Source of the DNA: Ruegeria arenilitoris
Lineage (GTDB): Bacteria; Pseudomonadota; Alphaproteobacteria; Rhodobacterales; Rhodobacteraceae
DNA: 64,000 nucleotides
Assembly (NCBI RefSeq): GCF_013035425.1
Contig: NZ_WQHX01000002.1
Location: 124,001 to 188,000 of the forward strand
Reading direction: 5' to 3'
Both the position numbers and the translations under genes were made by a program. Below are positions 56,218-64,000 of this stretch, in pieces. Numbering within the stretch: the first letter of the stretch is position 1; every line of letters starts with the position of its first letter. The notes under the pieces were generated by a model. That model was not told where the DNA came from, ran no database searches, and saw only the letters and a program-made list of their open reading frames with translations.

Positions 56218-56862
56218 ATGGTTAAACCTGCCTTTTCTCATGTTACCCAATGGGTGTTCGATCTGGACAACACCTTGTATCCGCCGCATATGCGCCTGTT
56301 CGACCAGATCGAGGTATTGATGACGGATTATGTCGTTAGTGCAATCGGCGTTAACCGGGCCGAGGCAGACAGGTTACGGTCGAAGTATTGGCGCCAATAC
56401 GGAACAACACTTGCGGGGCTAATGGCCGAACACGATCTGGACCCAGACCCATATCTACACGCAGTACATCAGGTGGACATGAGTCATATGGAACCTGACC
56501 CCCACTTAGCTGAGAACATTCGCGCCTTGCCGGGACGGTGCGTAGTGTACACTAATGGATCCGCTCCTTATGCCGAGCGTGTTCTTTCGGCGCGCGGTTT
56601 GGATGGACTATTCGATGCGATATATGGCGTCGAGCACGCCGAATATCGCCCGAAACCAGAACGAGCGGCCTTTGAGTCAATATTCGAGAAAGACGGGATA
56701 TCGGCTGACAAAGCCGCAATGTTCGAAGATGAGCCCCGTAATTTGGCTGCTCCTTACGAGATGGGTATGCGCACTGTTCATGTCGCGCCGGATCGGCATG
56801 AGGCAGATCATATCCACCACCACACCGACGACTTGACTGCGTTTCTGGGCCAAATGCGATAG
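56218..56862 (+). CDS. HAD family pyrimidine 5'-nucleotidase
   Basis: The 214-residue protein has HAD motif I 'FDLDNTLYP' (nucleophile Asp), motif II 'YTNGS', Lys in 'RPKPERAAF' and 'FEDEPRN'. This is the layout of SDT1/PHM8-type pyrimidine 5'-nucleotidases. It probably dephosphorylates UMP and CMP. Confidence 0.88.
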   Translation: MVKPAFSHVTQWVFDLDNTLYPPHMRLFDQIEVLMTDYVVSAIGVNRAEADRLRSKYWRQYGTTLAGLMAEHDLDPDPYLHAVHQVDMSHMEPDPHLAENIRALPGRCVVYTNGSAPYAERVLSARGLDGLFDAIYGVEHAEYRPKPERAAFESIFEKDGISADKAAMFEDEPRNLAAPYEMGMRTVHVAPDRHEADHIHHHTDDLTAFLGQMR

Positions 56863-56949
56863 GCTGACGCAGTGCGACGATCTGCACATCCAACTATCGT
56901 TAAACCCATCCCATATGTGCTTAATGGAAAGGCAGAATCGGAGAATTTC

Positions 56950-57198
56950 ATGAGCGCCATCGAAGTACCCATCCGCATGCATCTATGGCAGCGCGTTCTG
57001 TTTGCGATACCTTTGTTTGGTTGGATGGCCAAAGACGTTGCACACGGAGATCCCGATGACCTCGGTTACACCGCAGCAGCCATTTTTGCCATGTGGGGGT
57101 GTTCTGCGATGATCTATGGCCTACCGGGCCTGTATCTGCCAGCGTTAGCGATGGTACCGCTGATGTTCCTGCTGCTTATCTTGGTGTCACGCGGTTAA
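56950..57198 (+). CDS. Small two-helix membrane protein
   Basis: The 82-residue protein begins at ATG 56950 after GGAGA and has helices at about residues 12-28 and 42-80. No family was recognised; the central 'VAHGDPDDLGY' is conserved-looking. It lies between the nucleotidase and the hydroxylase. Confidence 0.6.
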   Translation: MSAIEVPIRMHLWQRVLFAIPLFGWMAKDVAHGDPDDLGYTAAAIFAMWGCSAMIYGLPGLYLPALAMVPLMFLLLILVSRG

Positions 57199-57272
57199 TC
57201 AGAGGGACAGGATGTCGCTTGGCGAATACTTAACAACGACCCTAAGGTTTGCTCAGCACGGAGAGCCAAGCC

Positions 57273-58469
57273 ATGACAGATAGCTGTGACATCCTAATTT
57301 CCGGAGGGGGTATCGCCGGCTTGACAGCCGCTGCCGTATTTGGCTCGGCGGGCTTTGATGTGATTTGTGTCGACCCTGCCCAGCCTGTAACCGAGCGCGA
57401 TGCAAATGGCTCGGACCTGCGAACAACTGCTTTTCTTCAACCAGCTCGCAGCTTGTTAGACCAGTGTGGTGTTTGGCAGCGTATTGAAGGCGATGCTGCC
57501 CCGCTTCAAGTAATGCGCATAGTTGACGCCGGCGGAGAGCTGCCAGAACCCCGCGTCGTACGCGACTTCGACGCATCTGACATATCCGATCAACCCTTCG
57601 GATGGAACTTACCGAATTGGCTGATGCGACGTGAACTATTGGCCCGCCTTGCGGAACTGCCTAGTGTAGATTTTCGCCCCGGTACTGGCACGGTCAACTT
57701 GTTCACACGAACAACCGAGGCACGCGTCGGGCTAAGCGATGGCAATCGTGTTCGCTGCAAGTTGATTATAGCAGCAGATGGTCGCGGGTCACCGATGCGC
57801 GAGGCTGCAGGGATTCCCGTACACACAATCCGTTATGGTCAAAAGGCATTGGCCTTCTCGGTTACTCATCCCATCGCGCATGAAAATGTATCCACAGAAA
57901 TTCACCGCTCAGGCGGGCCATTCACGCTTGTACCATTACCCGACTGGCGGGGCACCCCCTCGTCTGCTGTTGTCTGGATGGAGCGCGGGCCGCGCGCGGT
58001 CGAGTTGCTGAACGCTGAAACAGAAGCTTTTGAATCAGAGATGACAGAACGCTCGTGCGGCTTGTTTGGGCAGCTTAAGTTATCGTCACGCCGCACGATC
58101 TGGCCAATAATCAGCCAGTCGGCCGAACGGCTTTCCGGTGAAAGAATCGCTCTCATGGCTGAGGCGGCCCATGTGGTGCCGCCCATTGGCGCACAGGGTT
58201 TGAATATGTCGTTGGGCGATTTACGCTGCCTGCTGGAGCTTGCACAGTCTCGCCCCGAAGAATTGGGCGACGCTACTATGCTGGATGCGTATCATAAGGC
58301 CCGACATGCCGATATTGCCTTAAGGGTTAAAGGAATAGACTTGCTGAACCGTGCCTCGATGATCGAAGCGCGTCCTCTCCGCGACGCCCGGGCTATGGGA
58401 TTGAACGCACTTTATTCTTTGCCTCCTGTCCGTAGGACGTTGATGCAGATGGGCCTTGGTACTCGCTAA
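57273..58469 (+). CDS. UbiH/UbiF-family FAD-dependent hydroxylase
   Basis: The 398-residue protein has the GxGxxG motif ('LISGGGIAGLTAAAVFG'), the DG motif 'IIAADGRGS' and the second FAD motif 'GERIALMAEAAHVVPPIGAQGLNMSLGD'. These group A flavoproteins hydroxylate the ubiquinone ring or related phenols. ATG 57273 follows GGAGA. Whether it acts in ubiquinone synthesis is likely but not proven. Confidence 0.88.
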   Translation: MTDSCDILISGGGIAGLTAAAVFGSAGFDVICVDPAQPVTERDANGSDLRTTAFLQPARSLLDQCGVWQRIEGDAAPLQVMRIVDAGGELPEPRVVRDFDASDISDQPFGWNLPNWLMRRELLARLAELPSVDFRPGTGTVNLFTRTTEARVGLSDGNRVRCKLIIAADGRGSPMREAAGIPVHTIRYGQKALAFSVTHPIAHENVSTEIHRSGGPFTLVPLPDWRGTPSSAVVWMERGPRAVELLNAETEAFESEMTERSCGLFGQLKLSSRRTIWPIISQSAERLSGERIALMAEAAHVVPPIGAQGLNMSLGDLRCLLELAQSRPEELGDATMLDAYHKARHADIALRVKGIDLLNRASMIEARPLRDARAMGLNALYSLPPVRRTLMQMGLGTR

Positions 58470-58482
58470 GGCACAGAAACGC

Positions 58483-59610
58483 TCACAAAACCCGATCCAG
58501 AACGCGCCGCAGGCGTTCTTTGGTTCTTTCCACATCATAAAGCTTATCCAACCCGAATAGGCCAAGACGGAATGTGCTAAACCCCTCAGGTTCATCACAC
58601 TGCAACGGTACACCAGCAGCAATCTGTGTACCTAAAGCCGCAAATTTCTTGCCATTTTGCACCTCTGGGTCTGAGGTGTAACTGACCACGACTCCCGGAG
58701 CGCCGAAACCTTCAGCCGCGACTGAAACAACACCTTTTTCCTTGAGCATTTCACGAACACCGTCACCCAATGCCCATTGAGCCAAGCGCAATTTTTCAAA
58801 TCCAAAATCGCGTGTCTCAATCATAGTATCGCGAAACCTCCGTAAAGAATCTGTGGGCATTGTCGCGTGATACGCGTGACCGCCGTTCTCATAGGCCTGC
58901 ATGATCTGGCGCCATTTCTTCAGATCTAAGGCGAAACTATCAGACGTCGTTTCGGCAAGACGCGCTTCCGCCCGTTCGGACAACATCACAAGACCTGCGC
59001 ACGGCGTGGCGCTCCAACCTTTCTGAGGCGCGGAAATAAGAACGTCAACGCCAGTAGCCTTCATATCGACCCAAGCACAGCCTGACGCAATACAATCTAA
59101 TACCATCAGCGCACCGACCTCATGGGCCGCTGCCGCCATTTCGGTCACATAGTCATCAGGCAAAATAACCCCTGCCGAAGTTTCAACATGCGGTGCAAAA
59201 ACCATATCCGGACGTTGCTCGCGTATGGTCGAAATCACCTCGTCGATCGGGGCCGGCATAAAGGGCGAAGGACTGGAATTTCCGGTCTGGCGCGCCTTGA
59301 GCACAGTCGCCTTGGCTGTCAACCCACCCGCTTCGAAAATCTGACTCCAACGGTAAGAAAACCAGCCATTGCGTACAACAACTACACTTGCACCTCGCGC
59401 GAATTGCCTTGCAACCGCCTCCATCCCGAAAGTTCCGCCGCCCGGAACCACTGCGATACCTTCAGCTTGATAAACCTCGCTTAGCATTGCCGAAATATCG
59501 CGCATTACCTGCTGAAAGCTGGCCGACATGTGATTTAGCGATCGATCAGTAAAAACAACTGAAAACTCTTCAAGGCCATCGGGGTCTACGGTTTCCAACA
59601 AAGCGGGCAT
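58483..59610 (-). CDS. Class V PLP-dependent aminotransferase
   Basis: The 375-residue enzyme has the PLP-binding Lys in 'LISAPQKGWSATPCAG', 'HVETSAGVILP' and 'MVLDCIASG', typical of serine/alanine-glyoxylate or 2-aminoethylphosphonate-like aminotransferases. It lacks neighbours that would name the substrate. A GntR regulator is divergent, with a palindrome in between. Confidence 0.85.
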   Translation of the reverse strand: MPALLETVDPDGLEEFSVVFTDRSLNHMSASFQQVMRDISAMLSEVYQAEGIAVVPGGGTFGMEAVARQFARGASVVVVRNGWFSYRWSQIFEAGGLTAKATVLKARQTGNSSPSPFMPAPIDEVISTIREQRPDMVFAPHVETSAGVILPDDYVTEMAAAAHEVGALMVLDCIASGCAWVDMKATGVDVLISAPQKGWSATPCAGLVMLSERAEARLAETTSDSFALDLKKWRQIMQAYENGGHAYHATMPTDSLRRFRDTMIETRDFGFEKLRLAQWALGDGVREMLKEKGVVSVAAEGFGAPGVVVSYTSDPEVQNGKKFAALGTQIAAGVPLQCDEPEGFSTFRLGLFGLDKLYDVERTKERLRRVLDRVL

Positions 59611-59750
59611 GACACGTCCTTTCTAAATCTGCATCTTTTCTGCACTGTCCCGATACGTGGGTAAAGCCGGAATCGATTCTACTTTGATTGGCCAAAAACC
59701 CTCACCTCACGCTTTATTTACTTATCAATGTGAACAACTCAATGAAGAAA

Positions 59751-59768
59751 TGACGCTAACTAGTGTCA
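59751..59768. promoter_or_regulatory. Candidate GntR operator TGACGCTAACTAGTGTCA
   Basis: This 18-base sequence is palindromic at 14 of 18 positions and lies between the divergent aminotransferase and GntR regulator genes. It is a good candidate for the regulator's site. Confidence 0.55.
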
Positions 59769-59838
59769 CCTTCTCTTTACACCATGACGTGTTTCTGAAC
59801 AGATAAGCTCACGTAGAACAAGAAGGACATTACAGCAC

Positions 59839-60540
59839 GTGGCTTCACATAAGAGGATTAGTTTTCAAGTTGTAAGGGACGAAGTCAAAAGAAGGATCGA
59901 GTCACGCATATGGCCGCAGGGCTCGCTTTTGCCCACAGAAACCCAATTGGCCGAAGAATTCAATTGTGCACGGGCAACCGTGAACCGCGCACTTCGCGAG
60001 CTGGCTGATCAAGGGTTTGTCGAGCGCAAGCGAAAAAGCGGAACCCGGGTCACCAAGGAACCTCAAAGGCAAGCCAAACTAGAGATTTCACTGGCGCGGC
60101 AGGCAGTAGAAAAACAAAATTCAGTTTACCGCTATTCTTTAGTCGAACGAAACATTGTTTATAGTCCCGGTTGGCTCGCATCACAACTGGATGTCGAGCC
60201 GAACGCTCGGATTTTGCAGGTTGTTTGTATGCATTACGCTGACAACCGCCCGTTTCAACTTGAAGAACGATGGATAAACATCGAAACCGTTCCCGAAGTA
60301 GAGCACGCGGACTTAAACGTTCGCGGACCGAACGAATGGTTGCTGCATGCCGCCCCATTTACCGAGGCTGAAATATCGTTTTCGGCGATTTCGGCGGACG
60401 GTAGGTTGGCAGAGTTCATGGGCACAACAACTGGAACATCGATGATTCAGCTTGAACGTACAACTTGGAAAGACGGGCAGCCCATCACTTTTGCCCGAAT
60501 GACTCATCATCCAAGCTATTGTATCCGGTCCAGGTATTGA
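59839..60540 (+). CDS. GntR/HutC family (UTRA) regulator
   Basis: The 233-residue protein has a winged helix-turn-helix ('LAEEFNCARATVNRALRELA', 'GFVERKRKSGTRV') and a UTRA ligand domain, close to HutC. HutC itself represses histidine catabolism, but no hut genes are here. It likely controls the divergent class V aminotransferase. The start is GTG 59839. Confidence 0.85.
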   Translation: MASHKRISFQVVRDEVKRRIESRIWPQGSLLPTETQLAEEFNCARATVNRALRELADQGFVERKRKSGTRVTKEPQRQAKLEISLARQAVEKQNSVYRYSLVERNIVYSPGWLASQLDVEPNARILQVVCMHYADNRPFQLEERWINIETVPEVEHADLNVRGPNEWLLHAAPFTEAEISFSAISADGRLAEFMGTTTGTSMIQLERTTWKDGQPITFARMTHHPSYCIRSRY

Positions 60541-60546
60541 TTGGCC

Positions 60547-61005
60547 TTATCCGATTGGTCCAGCCAGGCGTTCTTCAGTCAGAAGAACGTTGGCTTCAAC
60601 GTCTCCTGCCCCTGGCAAAGTCATGATTCTCCGCCTGAGGACACGTTCAAAATCAGATAAATCCCGCGCCACGATCCTTAAACGATAGTCATACAGGCCT
60701 AATACGTGCTCAACAGTCTGAACTTCGGGGATGGCGCTGACCGCGCGTTCAAAGTCCTCTAGGCTGACCTGACCCTTGCGCGCCAGTTTAACACCCAGAA
60801 AAACAGTGACACCGAAACCCAACGCCTCGGCGTTCAGACACAGTCGGCGCCCTCGCAGAACACCGGCATGTTCCAATCTGCGAATGCGCCGCCAAGTTGC
60901 TGGCTGAGAAAGACCAAATCGACGCCCCAACGCTCCGGCGCTTTGTGTGGCGTCCTGAGTCAAAGCACGCAAAATTTTGCGATCGATTTCATCCAATTCG
61001 ATCAT
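60547..61005 (-). CDS. Lrp/AsnC family regulator (second of a pair)
   Basis: The 152-residue protein has an N-terminal helix-turn-helix ('LGRRFGLSQPATWRRIRRLE') and a C-terminal RAM/AsnC domain ('VLGLYDYRLRIVARDL'). Its start overlaps the stop of the upstream Lrp gene by four bases. Two Lrp subunits in one operon suggest mixed octamers or two related sensors. Confidence 0.88.
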   Translation of the reverse strand: MIELDEIDRKILRALTQDATQSAGALGRRFGLSQPATWRRIRRLEHAGVLRGRRLCLNAEALGFGVTVFLGVKLARKGQVSLEDFERAVSAIPEVQTVEHVLGLYDYRLRIVARDLSDFERVLRRRIMTLPGAGDVEANVLLTEERLAGPIG

Positions 61006-61457
61006 AGGGGAAGCGCTTCGTTGCGTTTGACCCTTGCTATGTGCATCAAGGCTTCGATATCTGCGATGTGCGGCAACGTCAGAATTCTGTCGCGATAAAC
61101 CTTCTGGTAGTGTGACATTTCCCGCGCCAAAACCGACAGACGCACATCCACGCGCCCCAGGAACGTTTGGATTTCCAGGACTTCAGGCACTTGACGCGCA
61201 GCTTCCAAGAACTCGTCGAAGGCGCGAGGTTGAGTTTTGTCCAGCGTAACCCGTAAAGAAACCTCGAGGGCAAATCCGAGCGCAGCCCAATCAATTACGG
61301 CTTCTTGCCCTAGAATAATCCCGGCAGCCTGCATCTTTTCCACCCGACGCCAGCAAACTCCCGAGCTGATGCCGCACCGCTCAGCCAGTTCAGCCGCCGA
61401 TAAGCTCGGGTCAGCCTGAAAATGGCGCAGTATCCGTCGGTCTAGATCATCTAGCAT
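61002..61457 (-). CDS. Lrp/AsnC family regulator (first of a pair)
   Basis: The 151-residue protein has the helix-turn-helix 'LAERCGISSGVCWRRVEKMQ' and a RAM domain ('FLGRVDVRLSVLAREMSHY'). It is divergent from ilvC, so it may control branched-chain amino-acid synthesis in response to leucine or isoleucine, which is inference from position. Confidence 0.88.
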   Translation of the reverse strand: MLDDLDRRILRHFQADPSLSAAELAERCGISSGVCWRRVEKMQAAGIILGQEAVIDWAALGFALEVSLRVTLDKTQPRAFDEFLEAARQVPEVLEIQTFLGRVDVRLSVLAREMSHYQKVYRDRILTLPHIADIEALMHIARVKRNEALPL

Positions 61458-61459
61458 GA

Positions 61460-62611
<1,152 letters not shown>

Positions 62612-62627
62612 ACCCAAATAACTCAGC

Positions 62628-62656
62628 AAAAGGACGGCTTTGCAGGCCGTCCTTTT
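62628..62656 (+). terminator. Rho-independent terminator of ilvC
   Basis: AAAAGGACGG and CCGTCCTTTT form a stem over a small loop, followed by a short U tract. It lies 17 bases after the ilvC stop and may also end the opposite SRPBCC transcript. Confidence 0.85.
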
Positions 62657-63111
62657 CACCTTTGAACCGCGTTTGCATAGCGTTCCCCGAATACAAAATC
62701 CCATCCGCTGTTATAGCCGTCCATTTTATCGGGTGCCTCAGTAGCCCAGATTTCCCAGCCCGAATGGGTCAGGGTGATCAACGAGCAACCGCTGGCGTCT
62801 TCTTCGAACACCACCTCTACCCGTGTCGGTTTTGTCCTGTCCGTACCGGGGTGCCAGCTGAAGGCCAGCCTGTGTCCCGGCTCAAACTCCAACACTCGCC
62901 CCCAATCCGCGCGCTCCCCATCCCATTTGGTTTCAAAGATCGCGCCGCCAACCTTTGGCTCAATCGTTACGGCCAAGGCGGGTTTTCCATCAGCAGCTGA
63001 AACTGCGTGCTTATCCAAGGGCCACCACTTGGCGATATGGTTAACAAAAACTTCGAAAGCGCGAACGGGTGTGGCGCTGACCGTAACTGCCTTAACGATA
63101 GGGTCTGTCAT
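62656..63111 (-). CDS. SRPBCC (AHSA1) family protein
   Basis: The 151-residue protein has the START/Bet v1-like fold of the AHSA1 group ('VSATPVRAFEVFVNHIAKWWP', 'GRVLEFEPGHRLAFSWHPG', 'TLTHSGWE'). These bind hydrophobic ligands. Its start overlaps the ArsR gene end by 20 bases, a common ArsR-SRPBCC pairing whose role is not established here. Confidence 0.88.
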   Translation of the reverse strand: MTDPIVKAVTVSATPVRAFEVFVNHIAKWWPLDKHAVSAADGKPALAVTIEPKVGGAIFETKWDGERADWGRVLEFEPGHRLAFSWHPGTDRTKPTRVEVVFEEDASGCSLITLTHSGWEIWATEAPDKMDGYNSGWDFVFGERYANAVQR

Positions 63112-63421
63112 TGTTTATCACGCTTCCTCGATCTACTTCAGAAGAAAAACTCTCCAGTAATTCAGACCAGTACTTATCAAGCCAAGCACGTATTTCCGCT
63201 AACCCTTCGGGACGGGCTGAATAGATTCGCCGCGTTCCTTCCGGCCGGCAGATCACCAAGCCTGCATCGGAGAGAACTTTCAAATGCTGAGATACAGCCG
63301 GACGACTTACAGGCAGAAAATTCGACAACTCACCTACGGCATACGGATGTTTTGCGATTGCTTCAAACACCCTACGCCGGGTCGGATCGGCAAGCGCTAC
63401 AAATGGATCTATGTTAGCCAT
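63092..63421 (-). CDS. ArsR family regulator
   Basis: The 109-residue protein has a winged helix-turn-helix ('FLPVSRPAVSQHLKVLSDAGLV') with 'LADPTRRRVFEAIAKHPYAVGEL'. No cysteine metal site is present, so it is probably not an arsenic sensor. It precedes the SRPBCC gene and likely regulates the pair. Confidence 0.88.
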   Translation of the reverse strand: MANIDPFVALADPTRRRVFEAIAKHPYAVGELSNFLPVSRPAVSQHLKVLSDAGLVICRPEGTRRIYSARPEGLAEIRAWLDKYWSELLESFSSEVDRGSVINNDRPYR

Positions 63422-63500
63422 GACTTACCGTAAGTAGACACTAACATTATGTCAATGTCAGACCAGTGACATCCCCTTTACTGCAGGATAATGGGAGGGA

Positions 63501-64000
63501 ATGGTCAAAAAATCCGAATACCGCAACTGGGGCGGCGTCATCGCACTCGGCCTCATTTGGGGGGGCACTTTCGTGGTGGTGGCAATGGCGTTAGAGGGGT
63601 ACGGCCCGCTCACTGTTGCAACCTCACGCACTACGCTCGGTGCAGTCACCTTGCTGATCATGATGTGGATCACCAAGCGAAAAATACCGACCGGGGGCCG
63701 AAATCTATGGCGGTCGATTATCGTGATCGGCATTCTGTCGACTGCCCTGCCCTTTGTGTTGCTCAGCTGGGGGCAGCAATTTGTGTCATCGGCATTTGCC
63801 GGCCTTTCCATGGCCGCAATACCTTTGATGGTTTTGCCGCTCGCACATTTCTTTTCCGATGAGCCGTTGAACTTGCGTCGGTTTGTTGGCGTATTGGTGG
63901 GATTTTCCGGCGCTCTGGTCCTGATCGGACCGGGACTAGTGCAACTCGGCATGGGTACGGAACCATTGGCGCAGTTGGCTTGTATTGGAGCCGCTTTATG
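63501..64000 (+). CDS. EamA/DMT family transporter, N-terminal part
   Basis: The first 166 residues of a ten-helix drug/metabolite transporter are visible, with the first EamA repeat ('GLIWGGTFVVVAMALEGYGPLTVATSRTTLG'-type, ends 'LVGFSGALVLIGPG') almost complete. ATG 63501 is preceded closely by GGGAGGGA. The gene leaves the window at the right edge. Substrate is unknown. Confidence 0.85.
   Translation, partial: MVKKSEYRNWGGVIALGLIWGGTFVVVAMALEGYGPLTVATSRTTLGAVTLLIMMWITKRKIPTGGRNLWRSIIVIGILSTALPFVLLSWGQQFVSSAFAGLSMAAIPLMVLPLAHFFSDEPLNLRRFVGVLVGFSGALVLIGPGLVQLGMGTEPLAQLACIGAAL

Overview
The window looks like a chromosomal segment of an alphaproteobacterium of the Rhodobacterales (marine Roseobacter type). 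The evidence is the rpoH / rluD / small DUF6476-like membrane gene arrangement, a ctaD gene standing apart from the other cytochrome oxidase genes, many MalFGK/Ugp-type sugar and glycerol-phosphate ABC transporters, GntR and Lrp regulators, and moderate GC content. No phage, complete insertion sequence, CRISPR array or rRNA operon was found. Both ends cut through genes: a SUV3-like helicase on the left and an EamA-family transporter on the right.

Layout. 0-9.2 kb is mostly housekeeping: helicase, TPR protein, SCP2 protein and lipase-like hydrolase, M3 peptidase, EamA transporter, zinc-finger protein, a Gfo/Idh dehydrogenase with a LacI-type operator, rpoH, rluD. 9.2-19.2 kb is a two-armed amino-sugar locus. 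The left arm encodes a BadF-type kinase, a GntR regulator, a SIS-domain deaminase and nagA. The right arm encodes a MurQ-like etherase, an ABC importer and a dehydrogenase. Together they could import an amino sugar and carry MurNAc or GlcNAc to fructose-6-phosphate without a PTS. 19.2-20.5 kb is AT-rich and decayed, with a secreted-protein gene interrupted by two in-frame stops.

20.5-32.6 kb reads like a stress and ion-homeostasis block: cation/proton antiporter, c-type cytochrome, Na/Pi cotransporter, amino-acid permease, BT1-like transporter, an FHA-TM-trypsin fusion, Hsp20, a membrane adenylate cyclase and, convergent with it, a CpdA-like phosphodiesterase. FNR-like boxes lie upstream of the Na/Pi cotransporter and hsp20, and a perfect FNR box lies upstream of ctaD at 48.6 kb. 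32.7-38.6 kb is a ugpBAECQ operon for glycerol-3-phosphate and glycerophosphodiesters, with an orphan UgpE-like permease facing it.

38.7-46.2 kb holds small conserved genes, a fumarylacetoacetate-hydrolase-family gene with a premature stop, and a light-related operon: photolyase/cryptochrome, a 43-residue DUF2256 protein, and a photolyase-like protein whose FAD domain comes first. A tRNA-Leu(GAG) follows. 46.2-64 kb is mainly housekeeping: lipB, HIT protein, ctaD, YqeY, carA, a glycosyltransferase with an N-terminal MshEN-like domain (a possible cyclic-di-GMP sensor), GntR regulators, a UbiH-family hydroxylase, a class V aminotransferase, two overlapping Lrp regulators divergent from ilvC, and an ArsR/SRPBCC pair. 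All function calls rest on reading motifs and context by eye; no database search was run.
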